A DNA stretch of 64,000 nt from Burkholderiales bacterium (GCA_017307855.1 JAFKGD010000007.1:248001-312000), one strand, 5' to 3'. Positions 28,521-37,387 are shown, counted from the first letter of the stretch. Program-made: numbers and translations. The notes: generated by a model not told the origin, from the letters alone.

Positions 28521-29759
28521 TCAACGCGCCAGGATGGTGATGCAGGCCACGGCTTCCTCGATGCCCTCGAGGCCCCCGCCGTTTTCTGCCAGGGCGATGC
28601 GCGCGCCTTCTACCTGCCGGGTACCGGCTTCCGCGCGCAGTTGAGTCACCAGCTCGTGCACCTGTGCCAGCCCCGTCGCGCCGACCGGATGCCCCTTGGA
28701 CTCCAGGCCGCCAGAGGGGTTGATGGGAATGCGCCCACCGATGCGGGTGTCGCCCCGCTCGGCGATCACACCGCCCTGGCCGAACTCGCAGAAGCCCAGG
28801 TTTTCGGACTGGATGATTTCGCCCATGGCCGTGGCATCGTGGACTTCGGCCACGGAGATGTCGTCCGGCCCCACACCGGCCAGTTCGTACGCCCGGCGGG
28901 CCGCCAGTGCGGTGCAATGGCTGGCATGGTCGTCCTCGCTGCGGTCCGAGCCGCTTTGAACGAGGGCTGCCAGCACCCGGATCGCCCGGCGCGTGTCGAT
29001 GCCCAGCCGCTGGAGCGCGGACCGGCTACACACGATGACCGCAGCGGCGCCATCCGACACCGGCGAGCACATCGGCAGCGTCAAAGGGTAGGTGATGGGC
29101 GGGGCGCCCAGCACGTCTTCGATGCTGTAGGCCACTTGGTACTGCGACAGCGGGTTGTGCACCGAATGCGCGTGGTTCTTGGCCGAGACGGCCGCCAGCT
29201 GGCGCTGCGTAGTGCCGAAGCTGCGCATGTGGGAACGGGCGAAGGCCGCGTACACATCCATGAACACGCTGTAGGGCTTGGGCGAAGTGGAGCCCTCCGG
29301 CACCACCACGTCGCGCCCGAGCAGCATCAGGTTTTCGCGAATCTCGCCTGCCCTCGACAGATCCCAGGCGCTGTCGAAGACCGAGAACATCTTCTGCTTG
29401 TCCGCGGTGAACATCTTCTCCGAACCGATGGCCAGAGCCACCTCGCCGGCACCGGAGCGGACGTGGTTGCACGCCAGCACGAACGCGGACGAGCCGCTGG
29501 CGCAGGCGTTTTCTACGTTGACCACCGGAATGCGGCCGATCCCCATGGCACGCAGGGCGATCTGCCCGCGGATCATGTGCTGACCATCCATGTGGCCCTG
29601 CGAGGTGTTGCCGAAGAAGGCTGCCTGCAAGTCCTCCCGCCGGATCCCGGCGTCCAGCAACGCCGCCTCAGTGGCCTCGCGCGTCAGCTGCTTGATGTCC
29701 TTGTTCAGATGCCGGCCAAACGGGGTCATCCCCACACCAACGACGTAGATGTCTTCCAA
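28521..29759 (-). CDS. Thiolase-family acetyl-CoA acyltransferase
   Basis: A ~412-residue thiolase with nucleophile NACASGSSAFVLACNHVRSG and the histidine loop NPSGGLESKGHPVGATGLAQ. The usual C-terminal CxGGG is replaced by AENGGGLEG, as in SCP2/lipid-transfer-type thiolases. I place the start at TTG 29759 (reads EDIYVVGVGMTPFGR). An AGGAG ribosome binding site lies seven bases upstream, and a promoter with TSS near 29808 would leave the alternative ATG 29807 at the transcript end. It is the first gene of the ten-gene minus-strand operon and probably performs the final cleavage of the beta-oxidation spiral. Confidence 0.88.
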   Translation of the reverse strand: MEDIYVVGVGMTPFGRHLNKDIKQLTREATEAALLDAGIRREDLQAAFFGNTSQGHMDGQHMIRGQIALRAMGIGRIPVVNVENACASGSSAFVLACNHVRSGAGEVALAIGSEKMFTADKQKMFSVFDSAWDLSRAGEIRENLMLLGRDVVVPEGSTSPKPYSVFMDVYAAFARSHMRSFGTTQRQLAAVSAKNHAHSVHNPLSQYQVAYSIEDVLGAPPITYPLTLPMCSPVSDGAAAVIVCSRSALQRLGIDTRRAIRVLAALVQSGSDRSEDDHASHCTALAARRAYELAGVGPDDISVAEVHDATAMGEIIQSENLGFCEFGQGGVIAERGDTRIGGRIPINPSGGLESKGHPVGATGLAQVHELVTQLRAEAGTRQVEGARIALAENGGGLEGIEEAVACITILAR

Positions 29760-29814
29760 CGCGCTTCTCCTGTACTGGATCGATGGTTGGCGCCGCATCA
29801 GCGCCAATCTACTA

Positions 29815-29843
29815 TAAATAAAAGTGATTTACTATATAGTCAA
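29815..29843 (-). promoter_or_regulatory. Promoter of the minus-strand acyl-CoA operon with overlapping operator
   Basis: On the minus strand TTGACT (29838-29843) and TATTTA (29815-29820) are spaced by 17 bases, a plausible sigma-70 promoter ~50 bp before the thiolase start. The dyad TTTACT-ATAT-AGTCAA (29828-29843) overlaps the -35 element, as expected for a repressor site. The same dyad recurs at 30970-30985. Confidence 0.6.
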
Positions 29844-29879
29844 ATTCACGCAAGCCGCCTAGGGAAATCCCGAGGCTGA

Positions 29880-30947
29880 TCAGGCCCTGGTGGCGCGGTC
29901 CGCCAGCGCGGCGAAGCGCAGCCCTCTGACGGTCTCGACATCGCCCGCCGGTGTCACGTGGTAGAGGCCACGCGCCACGTTGTGAGGGTGCCTGGCCGCC
30001 TCGGCCATGTTCAAGACCGGCGCGTAGCAGGCGTCTGTGCCTTCCAGCAACTGCGTCCAGTGCGCACTGGGCCGCGATGCAAAGAGCGCCGCCATGCGCG
30101 CCTTCAATGCAGGCCAAGCGGACCGGTCCATCTGCTCGGACAGCACCACGTCGCTCAGCCCGAGCCGCTCCAGCAGCAGTGCGTAGAACGGTGGCTCGAT
30201 CGCTCCCACGGTGACGTAGCGACCATCGGCGCAGAGGTAGCGGTCGTAGAAGGGCGAGTCATGGAACACACTCGGCACGCCTGCATCGAAGCCGCCCGCG
30301 GCGCTGACGAGCTGTACCAGCGGCGACAGCATGGCCAGCACATCCACGATGGCGCCATCCACCACGCAGCCCTGCCCGCTCGTCCTGGCGGCCAGCAGGC
30401 CCGACACCATGCCCAGCGAGAAGCCCAGTGCGCCCGCCGCATCGCCGAGCACCGTGGGAGGCAATATGGGCGGGTGGCCGGGGCGCTCCGTCAGCGCCAT
30501 CAGGCCCGTGAGCGCCACGTAGTTCATGTCGTGGCCGGCGGCCTGGGCCAGCGGTCCGTCCTGTCCCCAGCCGGTCATGCGCCCATATACCAGGCGCGGG
30601 TTCAAGCGCCCGCAGACGCCGGGCCCCAGGCCTAGGCGTTCCATGACACCCGGCCGGTTGCCCTCGATCAAGCCATCGCTGGCCGCGACGATCTCCAACG
30701 CGCGGTCCCTGTCGTTTTCCTGCTTCAGGTTCAGAACCACCCGACGCTTGCCACGCGACAGCAAGCCGTCCTCGCGCGGCGTCATGTCCTTCGGCAAAGC
30801 GCCAGGACCCGGACGAGCCACGACCGTGACATCCGCGCCCAGCTGCGCCAGAAACAGGCCGGCCAGCGGCCCCGGGCCGATGCCCTCGAACTCAACGATC
30901 CTGATCCCCTTCAGCGGAGATCCCTGCGATGCAATCGGTGGATTCAT
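29880..30947 (-). CDS. Alpha-methylacyl-CoA racemase (CaiB/BaiF superfamily)
   Basis: A 355-residue family III CoA-transferase-fold protein. Three active-site segments of methylacyl-CoA racemase are recognisable: GHDMNYVALTGLMAL (His/Asp pair), VLGDAAGAL (Asp) and VGAIEPPFYALLLE (Glu). Together they favour racemase over CoA-transferase. It would interconvert (2R)- and (2S)-methylacyl-CoA so branched substrates can enter beta-oxidation. ATG 30947 (MNPPIASQG) follows an AGAAAGG ribosome binding site; an upstream ATG (MINRKVD) is possible. It is divergent from the enoyl-CoA hydratase gene. Confidence 0.88.
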   Translation of the reverse strand: MNPPIASQGSPLKGIRIVEFEGIGPGPLAGLFLAQLGADVTVVARPGPGALPKDMTPREDGLLSRGKRRVVLNLKQENDRDRALEIVAASDGLIEGNRPGVMERLGLGPGVCGRLNPRLVYGRMTGWGQDGPLAQAAGHDMNYVALTGLMALTERPGHPPILPPTVLGDAAGALGFSLGMVSGLLAARTSGQGCVVDGAIVDVLAMLSPLVQLVSAAGGFDAGVPSVFHDSPFYDRYLCADGRYVTVGAIEPPFYALLLERLGLSDVVLSEQMDRSAWPALKARMAALFASRPSAHWTQLLEGTDACYAPVLNMAEAARHPHNVARGLYHVTPAGDVETVRGLRFAALADRATRA

Positions 30948-30969
30948 GTCGACCTTTCTGTTGATCATT

Positions 30970-30985
30970 TTTACTGTAAAGTAAA
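30970..30985. promoter_or_regulatory. Palindromic operator TTTACT-GTAA-AGTAAA in the divergent promoter
   Basis: A perfect 6-bp inverted repeat with a 4-bp spacer lies 22 bp upstream of the racemase start and 67 bp upstream of the enoyl-CoA hydratase start. It matches the site at 29828-29843 at eleven of the twelve arm positions. One regulator, probably the TetR at 18776-19486, could control both transcripts. Confidence 0.6.
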
Positions 30986-31052
30986 TTGAACGACCATGCA
31001 GTAATGGAATCCCCTGAGAGCCAAACCGACCCTTGAATCGCAGAATCCGCCC

Positions 31053-31871
31053 ATGAAGAACCAAGCCCAGGAAATGGAAACGATGCCGCCCGCCGCTGTT
31101 GCCGCGGAAGTCCGCCAAGGTGCGATGTGGATCCGCCTGAACCGGCCGGACGCGATGAACGCCCTTACGCCCGAAGTGCTCGGCGGCCTCGATCAGGCCT
31201 TGAACGACGCCGAGAAGAACCCAGACGTGCGCGCGGTGGTTCTCACCGGCACGGGCCGGGCTTTTTGCGCCGGGGCCGACCTCAAGTACGTTCGGTCGCA
31301 ATCGGATCTGGATCTGGACGGCCCGCGCCGCTTCCTCGACACCGTGCTGGCCACGATGAACCGGCTGGACAGTTTCCCCAAGCCGGTGATCGCCGCACTC
31401 AACGGGCTGGCCCTGGCGGGCGGCCTCGAGCTGGTGCTCTGCTGCGACCTGGTGCTCGCCGTTCGCGGCGCCAAGATCGGCGATGCCCACGCCAACTACG
31501 GTTTGCTGCCTGGTGGAGGGGGGTCGGTGCGCCTGCCCCGCATCATCGGGGCCACACGCGCCAAGTACCTGCTGTTCACCGGCGACTTCCTCACTGCGGA
31601 AGAACTGATGGAGGCCGGCCTGGTTAACCAGGTGGTGGCCCCTGGTGAACTGGAAACGGCCACCCAGGCGCTCGTGGACAAGATTGCCGCCAAGAGCCCG
31701 CTGGGCCTGAGGCGCATGAAAGCGCTGGTCGACGACGGCCTGCAACAACCCATCGAGACCGCGCTGCGCCTAGAGCTGCTCGCCTCGGAGGTGCATGCGC
31801 ACAGCGCCGATCTGCGCGAGGGCTTGCTGGCCTTCGAAGAGAAGCGCTCACCGCGGTTCACCGGCCAGTAA
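31053..31871 (+). CDS. Enoyl-CoA hydratase/isomerase family protein
   Basis: A 272-residue crotonase. The oxyanion-hole segments are AFCAGADLKYVRS and ALNGLALAGGLELVLCCDLV, and the first catalytic glutamate is conserved in GGLELV. The second (usually in a PEINLGxxP context) is replaced in HANYGLLPGGGGSVRLPR. So it may be a hydratase with altered chemistry, an isomerase, or act on an unusual acyl-CoA. It heads a three-gene plus-strand operon with the PaaK-like and acyl-CoA dehydrogenase genes. Confidence 0.9.
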   Translation: MKNQAQEMETMPPAAVAAEVRQGAMWIRLNRPDAMNALTPEVLGGLDQALNDAEKNPDVRAVVLTGTGRAFCAGADLKYVRSQSDLDLDGPRRFLDTVLATMNRLDSFPKPVIAALNGLALAGGLELVLCCDLVLAVRGAKIGDAHANYGLLPGGGGSVRLPRIIGATRAKYLLFTGDFLTAEELMEAGLVNQVVAPGELETATQALVDKIAAKSPLGLRRMKALVDDGLQQPIETALRLELLASEVHAHSADLREGLLAFEEKRSPRFTGQ

Positions 31872-31885
31872 GGGAGCGCCGGGCC

Positions 31886-33112
31886 ATGACGCATTCCCTC
31901 CCATCCGATCGTCTCGGCGCGCTGCGCGCGGCGCAGCAGCACGCCTTCGAGCGGGCGCCCGCCATCCGCGAGATCTACGAGCGCGCGCGCATGACGCCAC
32001 AGGACATCCGCAGCGCGGCGGACCTGGCGCGCCTGCCCGTCACGAGCAAGGACGCGCTACTGGAGCGCCAACGCCGGGCGCCGCCCTTTGGCGGCTTCCT
32101 GACAGTCGATGAAGCGGCGATCCAGCGCATCTTCGTGTCACCCGGCCCCATCTACGAACCCCAGTTGGTGGACGACCAGGACGGCCACGGTTTCGCCCAC
32201 TGCTTCCAGCGCGCAGGCCTCGGCCCGCAGGACCGAGTGCTGAACACCTGGTCGTACCACCTGGTGCCCGCCGGCGTGCTGCTCGATCAGGGCATCGCCG
32301 CCACAGGCGCCACCGTCGTCCCCTGCGGCCCAGGTGGCGCCGAGCAGCAGGCCCAGCTGATCCTGGAACTGGGCATCACCTGCATCTGTGCCTCCACCGC
32401 CTTCTTTCTCACACTGATCCGGACCCTGGAGAACATGGGACACGCGCTGCCGTGCGCCTGGAAGCTCAAGTCGGCGTTCCTCGGCGGGGAGATGGGCGAC
32501 TGGATGGGCAAGCGACGCGCGCTCGAGAGCCGGTACGGCATCAAGATCTTCTCCGCATACGCCACCGGTGACTTCGGCCTCATCGGCTACGAAGAAGCGG
32601 ACGAGGAAGGCTACACCGTGCAACCGGAAAGGTTGGTCCAGATCTGCGACCCGCAAACCGGCGTTCCCCTGCCCTTGGGTGAAACCGGTGAAATCGTGGT
32701 CACCACCATGAACCGTGGCTGGCCACTCGTGCGGTTTGGCACCGGCGACGTGGCCAGCGGACGCGCCGCCTCAGCGGATGGTTTCGTCAGCCACATCAAC
32801 CTTCTGGAAGGCCGGGTCGGACAGGGTGTAAAGGCCCGGGAAATCTTCATCTATCCGCGCAACGTCGAGGAGGTGTTGGCGCAGGTTCCGCCTATCCAGC
32901 GAGCTCAAGTGGTGGTCACGAGCCAGCAGCATCGCGAAACGATCACCTTGCGTGGCGTCTTGAACCCAGGCGGAGAGGCGGCAATGGCCGAGAAGGCTCT
33001 TCACGAGATCTTCAAGCAACGCACCCGTTTGAAGCTGGACGCTATCGAATGGATATCAGCCGACGATCTGGCCGTTGATGCCCCCTTGCTGGTCGATCGG
33101 AAGCACTCCTAG
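31886..33112 (+). CDS. PaaK-like (phenylacetate-CoA ligase family) protein with degenerate ATP motif
   Basis: A 408-residue protein with the PaaK architecture. The conserved regions are LPVTSKDALLERQRRAPPFG, QRAGLGPQDRVLNTWSYHLV, FLGGEMGDWMGKRRALESRY and ETGEIVVTTMNRGWPLVRFG with GTGDVA, then VKAREIFIYPRNVEEVL. The phosphate-binding loop, normally SSGTTGxPT, reads SPGPIYEPQ, so glycine-rich ATP binding is doubtful. It may bind or transfer an acyl group without adenylation, or be a pathway-specific ligase variant. It is followed by an acyl-CoA dehydrogenase 23 bp downstream. Confidence 0.78.
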   Translation: MTHSLPSDRLGALRAAQQHAFERAPAIREIYERARMTPQDIRSAADLARLPVTSKDALLERQRRAPPFGGFLTVDEAAIQRIFVSPGPIYEPQLVDDQDGHGFAHCFQRAGLGPQDRVLNTWSYHLVPAGVLLDQGIAATGATVVPCGPGGAEQQAQLILELGITCICASTAFFLTLIRTLENMGHALPCAWKLKSAFLGGEMGDWMGKRRALESRYGIKIFSAYATGDFGLIGYEEADEEGYTVQPERLVQICDPQTGVPLPLGETGEIVVTTMNRGWPLVRFGTGDVASGRAASADGFVSHINLLEGRVGQGVKAREIFIYPRNVEEVLAQVPPIQRAQVVVTSQQHRETITLRGVLNPGGEAAMAEKALHEIFKQRTRLKLDAIEWISADDLAVDAPLLVDRKHS

Positions 33113-33135
33113 TGCGGGGATACAAGGAGTAAGCG

Positions 33136-34920
33136 ATGTCCGTTTACACCGCGCCTTTGCGCGACATGCTGTTCACGATGAAAGAAGTGGGAGGCCTGGA
33201 GGCGATCTGCGCCCAGCCCGGCCATGAGGAGACCACGCCTGAATTGGTCGAGGCAATTTTGCGGGAGGCTGCCAACTATGCCGCTGGCGTGCTGGATCCG
33301 CTGAATCGTCCGGGCGACGTGCAGGGCGCGCGCTGGAACGATGGCGAGGTCACGTCTGCCGATGGATTTCGCGAAGCCTGGTCCAGCTTCTGCGAGAACG
33401 GCTGGATCGGCATGCCGGCCTCCACCGAATGGGGCGGCCAAGGCCTGCCGACGCTGGTGTCCACCGCCGTGCTGGAGATGTGGAAGTCGTCCAACCTGGC
33501 CTTCAGCCTCTGCCAGATGCTCACGCTCGGTGCCGTGGAGGCGATCGCCCACCACGGCAGCGGCGCCCTCAAGCAGCGCTTTCTCGAGCCGATGATCGCA
33601 GGTCGCTGGACCGGTACCATGAATCTCACCGAACCGCAGGCCGGATCCGATCTGGCCGCGCTGCGCAGCCGCGCCGTACCCGAGGGGGATCACTACCGCA
33701 TCAGCGGCAACAAGATCTTCATCACCTGGGGAGAGCACGACATGGCCGAGAACATCGTGCACCTGGTGCTCGCTCGCCTGCCCGATGCGCCGCCGGGCGT
33801 CAAAGGCATCTCGCTGTTCCTGTGCCCGAAATTCCTGGTCAACGGCGACGGCTCCCTGGGTGAACGCAATGACCTTTCCTGCACTTCGATCGAGCACAAG
33901 CTGGGCATCCATGGCAGCCCCACGGCGTCCATGAGCTTCGGCGAGCGCGGGGGCGCCATCGGCTATCTCGTCGGTGAGCCGCACCAGGGGCTGGCCTGCA
34001 TGTTCACGATGATGAACCACGCGCGGTTGAATGTGGGGCTGGAGGGCGTGGGCGTTTCCGAGCGCGCCTACCAGCATGCTCGGGCCTATGCGCTCGAGCG
34101 CGTGCAGGGCAAGCCGGCGCTGGCCGTCAGCGGCACCATCGCCGGCCACCCCGACGTGCGGCGCATGCTGATGGACATGAAGGCGCGAACCGAGGCGATG
34201 CGCGCGCTGGCCTATTTCTGCGCCGGCCAGATGGACCGTGCCGCCGGTCACCCCGACACCCAGGAGCGCGCGCAGGCACAGGCCCTTGTCGGCCTGCTGA
34301 CGCCAGTGGTCAAAGGCTGGTGCACTGACAGCGCGCAGGGCATCACCTCCGACGGCGTGCAGATCCATGGCGGCATGGGCTACGTCGAGGAAACCGGTGC
34401 TGCGCAGTACTTCCGCGACGCCCGCATCACGACGATCTATGAAGGCACCACGGGCATCCAGGCCAACGACCTGATTGGCCGCAAGCTGGCGCGCGAGGGT
34501 GGGCGCACGCTGAAGGCGTTACTGGCTCGTATCGACAGCGATGCGCGCCGGCTGATGGATGCGCGCGACCCGGAACTCGAGCCAATCGGGGATGCGCTGA
34601 TGAAAACAGCTCATGCCCTGGAGGAAAGCGCTGATTGGCTGCTCGTCCACAGTGATGCGCAGTCGCAGGATTGTGCCGCAGGCGCAGTACCCTTCCTTCG
34701 ACTGGCGGGCACCGTGATCGGGGGCTGGCTGTCGGCGCGCATGGCTGAGGCCGCGACGGCGCAACTGGCGGCGGGCGCTGGCGATGCGGGCTTCCTGAGT
34801 GCCAAGCGCATCACGGCCAGTCACTACGCGACGCACGTCCTAGTGGAGGCTTCCGCGCTGCGCGACATCGTGATCAATGGAGCGGCCAGCACGTTGGCAT
34901 TGTCGGACGACCAGCTCTGA
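33136..34920 (+). CDS. Acyl-CoA dehydrogenase, large form with extra C-terminal domain
   Basis: A 594-residue ACAD longer than the classical type, with an N-terminal AidB/FadE5-like start (MSVYTAPLRDMLFTMKEVGG) and a C-terminal ~130-residue extra helical domain. FAD/substrate motifs are MNLTEPQAGSDLAALRSRAV and YRISGNKIFITWGEHDMAEN. The catalytic loop DARITTIYEGTTGIQANDLI is intact. Such enzymes often act on bulky acyl-CoAs such as aromatic or long-chain ones. It ends the three-gene operon; the next gene is on the opposite strand. Confidence 0.9.
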   Translation: MSVYTAPLRDMLFTMKEVGGLEAICAQPGHEETTPELVEAILREAANYAAGVLDPLNRPGDVQGARWNDGEVTSADGFREAWSSFCENGWIGMPASTEWGGQGLPTLVSTAVLEMWKSSNLAFSLCQMLTLGAVEAIAHHGSGALKQRFLEPMIAGRWTGTMNLTEPQAGSDLAALRSRAVPEGDHYRISGNKIFITWGEHDMAENIVHLVLARLPDAPPGVKGISLFLCPKFLVNGDGSLGERNDLSCTSIEHKLGIHGSPTASMSFGERGGAIGYLVGEPHQGLACMFTMMNHARLNVGLEGVGVSERAYQHARAYALERVQGKPALAVSGTIAGHPDVRRMLMDMKARTEAMRALAYFCAGQMDRAAGHPDTQERAQAQALVGLLTPVVKGWCTDSAQGITSDGVQIHGGMGYVEETGAAQYFRDARITTIYEGTTGIQANDLIGRKLAREGGRTLKALLARIDSDARRLMDARDPELEPIGDALMKTAHALEESADWLLVHSDAQSQDCAAGAVPFLRLAGTVIGGWLSARMAEAATAQLAAGAGDAGFLSAKRITASHYATHVLVEASALRDIVINGAASTLALSDDQL

Positions 34921-35037
34921 AAGATGAGCAGACGATGAACGATCAGAACGGCTACGACGTCCGAAGATCTGCAGACGGGTATGAACGCCTGCTTCTCGAA
35001 GACCATCACCGCAGCGGATATCGCTACGGCTGTAGTA

Positions 35038-35745
35038 CTAATCGCGGTTCCAGGCGGCCATCAACATCGCGCCGACCTCGTCAGCACCAACATCTTTCTT
35101 TGCGAATGTGCGCCGCGCGGTAGTCCGGCCTGTCCGCGTGCCATCCTGAGTCACTTTCGGAGTGGCTGAGTCGATCAGAAGTCCACCCAGCAATACCCGG
35201 TAGAACTCCTGAAAGGCCTCCTCGATGGTCAGGTTGGCCTGGGCGAGGAAGGCCGGGCGGCGCAGCCTCAGCGCGGCGCCCAGGATGAGTTCGGACACCA
35301 CCAACCCGTGGCAGGGCGCGAACACGCCCTGCTGCACTCCCTCGTCGATCAGTTGGGACAGCCTCATGGTGCGCGCCTGTTGGTAGCGGTCGAAGATGCT
35401 CCTGGCGGTCGCGGAGTATTCCAGATCCTTCAGGAACTGGACGCCGATCCGGCCGGCCGCCTGAACACCTACGTTGAGGTAGGCGGCGAGCGCCGCTGTC
35501 AGATCCTGCTCACGGCCGACCAGCGCTTCGCTCTGGCCCAGGATGCGGTTGAAGAAGTGCTCAGCCGCCGCGCAGAAGATCTCTTCCTTCGTCTGCGCAA
35601 CGTCGTAGAGGCGCCGCCGCGAACAGTGCAGCCGTGCGGCGATCTCGCCCACCGTCAGGCCGTTGATGCCCTCCGCGAGCAGCAGATCGGTCAACGCATC
35701 CATGAAGTCGTCGTCGGTGAGATTCTTTCTCATAAGGGTTTTCAC
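35038..35745 (-). CDS. TetR-family transcriptional regulator (second)
   Basis: A 235-residue TetR protein. The helix-turn-helix covers residues ~10-55: LTDDDFMDALTDLLLAEGIN, GLTVGEIAARLHCSRRRLYD and VAQTKEEIFCAAAEHFF. The C-terminal domain is predicted alpha-helical and ends with a basic segment. It is divergent from the SCP2-type thiolase operon, with 189 bp between start codons containing the GGTACC dyads described separately. Autoregulation and control of the second liv operon are the natural inference; the ligand is unknown. Confidence 0.88.
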   Translation of the reverse strand: MKTLMRKNLTDDDFMDALTDLLLAEGINGLTVGEIAARLHCSRRRLYDVAQTKEEIFCAAAEHFFNRILGQSEALVGREQDLTAALAAYLNVGVQAAGRIGVQFLKDLEYSATARSIFDRYQQARTMRLSQLIDEGVQQGVFAPCHGLVVSELILGAALRLRRPAFLAQANLTIEEAFQEFYRVLLGGLLIDSATPKVTQDGTRTGRTTARRTFAKKDVGADEVGAMLMAAWNRD

Positions 35746-35754
35746 CAGTCAAAT

Positions 35755-35825
35755 TCGGTACCAAATCATTTGACATGGTACCGATGAAGGGCATCTAATG
35801 GTACCAATTTATGCGAAATAGTACC
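35755..35825. promoter_or_regulatory. Array of GGTACC half-sites between tetR and the thiolase operon
   Basis: The arms TCGGTACCA (35755-35763) and TGGTACCGA (35776-35784) form a perfect 9-bp inverted repeat with a 12-bp spacer. Two further copies follow, GGTACC at 35800 and AGTACC at 35820. Core-to-core steps are 20, 23 and 20 bp, i.e. two helical turns within each pair. This fits two operators for the divergent TetR. Confidence 0.6.
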
Positions 35826-35934
35826 CACTGAAAAGCATGCACAACGTCCTTCCCGCTGTTGCGGACAGCATGCGGATTGTGCGGTGCGCTTCGATTCAAC
35901 GTACGTTTTGATGAATCAACCCGGAGGTATCGCA

Positions 35935-37122
35935 ATGTCAGAACCCGTTCTCGTCGCCGGTGTCGGCATGACCCCTTTCAAGAAACCCGGAGACAACCTG
36001 CCGTATCCGGAAATGGCCGCGCAGGCGATCCGCCAGGCGCTGCAGGACGCCGGCCTCGCCTACTCCGACGTGCAGGACGTCTATGCGGGTTATGTCTATG
36101 GCGACTCGGCCAGCGGCCAGCGCGCTGTCTATGAAGTCGGCATGACCGGCGTGCCGGTGATCAACGTCAACAACAATTGCGCCTCCGGCTCCACTGCGCT
36201 GTACCTGGCGCGCAAGGCAGTGGCCAACGGCTCGGTCGACTGCGCCCTCGCGGTGGGCTTCGAGCAGATGCCTTCCGGTGCCCTGAAGAACTATTGGGAT
36301 GACCGGCCCGACCCGCTTGATCGCTTCAACGGGGTCATGGACGAAGTGTTCGGCCATCCGGAGCTGCCCATGGCGATCCGCTACTTCGCCGCGGCGGGCC
36401 GCGAGCACATGGACCGGTACGGCACCTCGCTGGAAACCTTCGCCAAGATCCGCGCCAAGGCGAGCCGCCATGCCGCGCGCAATCCGCTGGCGCTGTTCCG
36501 CAAGGAGGTGACGGAGGAAGAAGTGATGGCTAGCTCGTCCCTGGTGCCCGGCACCATGACCCGCCTGATGGCCTGCCCGCCAACCTGCGGCGCCGCGGCG
36601 GCGGTATTTGTCAGCAAGAAGTTCGCGCAGAAGATGGGGCTGGGCACCAACGTCCAGGTGCTGGCGCAGTCGCTGGTGTCCGACCGTCCCGGCACGTTCG
36701 ACGAGAAGTCGGGGATTTCCGTCGTGGGCTTCGACATGACGCGCGAGGCCGCCCACCAGGTCTACAAGGCGGCGGGCGTGGGGCCGCAGGACATCGACGT
36801 GTGCGAACTGCACGACTGCTTCGCGCAGAACGAGCTGCTCAGCTACGAGGGCTTGGGGTTCTGCCCCGTCGGAGAGGCCCAGGCCTTCGTCGAGGCCAAC
36901 GGCAACACCTATGGCGGCGCGGTCGTCGTCAACCCCTCGGGCGGGTTGCTGTCCAAAGGCCATCCGCTGGGCGCGACCGGCCTGGCGCAGTGTTACGAGC
37001 TGACCCACCAGATCCGCGGTAGCGCCGAAGAACGCCAGGTTGAGGGTGCGCGATTCGCCCTGCAGCACAACGCGGGCCTGGGTGGCGTCACCGTGGTAAC
37101 CCTGTACGGGCGCGCAGGCTGA
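35935..37122 (+). CDS. SCP2-type thiolase
   Basis: A 395-residue thiolase of the lipid-transfer/SCPx class. It has nucleophile NNNCASGSTALYLARKAVA, the segment DIDVCELHDCFAQNELLSYE, the histidine loop NPSGGLLSKGHPLGATGLAQ and the C-terminal signature ALQHNAGLGGVTVV, which is diagnostic for this class. These enzymes cleave branched or cyclic 3-ketoacyl-CoA. ATG 35935 (MSEPVLVAGVG) has a GGAGG ribosome binding site, so the in-frame upstream start at 35884 is not favoured. It leads the plus-strand liv operon. Confidence 0.9.
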   Translation: MSEPVLVAGVGMTPFKKPGDNLPYPEMAAQAIRQALQDAGLAYSDVQDVYAGYVYGDSASGQRAVYEVGMTGVPVINVNNNCASGSTALYLARKAVANGSVDCALAVGFEQMPSGALKNYWDDRPDPLDRFNGVMDEVFGHPELPMAIRYFAAAGREHMDRYGTSLETFAKIRAKASRHAARNPLALFRKEVTEEEVMASSSLVPGTMTRLMACPPTCGAAAAVFVSKKFAQKMGLGTNVQVLAQSLVSDRPGTFDEKSGISVVGFDMTREAAHQVYKAAGVGPQDIDVCELHDCFAQNELLSYEGLGFCPVGEAQAFVEANGNTYGGAVVVNPSGGLLSKGHPLGATGLAQCYELTHQIRGSAEERQVEGARFALQHNAGLGGVTVVTLYGRAG

Positions 37123-37387
37123 GCGAGGCATCCGCTCGAACGTGCTGATGCCCGACCTGATGAATACGCCCATGGTTCGGCAACCTTCACTGGCCTTGGC
37201 GGACGGATATCAGGAGGCCTCGCTGGAAGAAACGCTGGCCAAGCGGGACCGGCAGCGTCCCATGGGCCGCATGGGAGAGGCATGGGACGTGGCCTACACG
37301 GCCCTGTGGCTGGCGAGTGACGAATCCAAGTACGTCACTTCCGCTGAAATCATGGTTGATGGCGGCATTTTCGCCGGCATCGGCTGA
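37123..37387 (+). pseudogene. Short-chain dehydrogenase C-terminal remnant
   Basis: Immediately after the thiolase stop a frame reads ERGIRSNVLMPDLMNTPMV and later GRMGEAWDVAYTALWLASDE with YVTSAEIMVDGGIFAGIG, ending at 37387. This is the last ~85 residues of an SDR (substrate loop plus the C-terminal TG-like and VDGG motifs). The Rossmann N-terminus and catalytic residues are absent. It is probably what is left of an SDR gene after a deletion that fused its tail to the thiolase locus. A GTG at 37142 could start a short product, but this is unlikely to be functional. Confidence 0.7.

Noticed and set aside
34935-35037. Short plus-strand frame after the large acyl-CoA dehydrogenase
   Set aside because: Sixty-two codons partly antisense to the tetR 3' end, with unstructured composition; no evidence of a gene.
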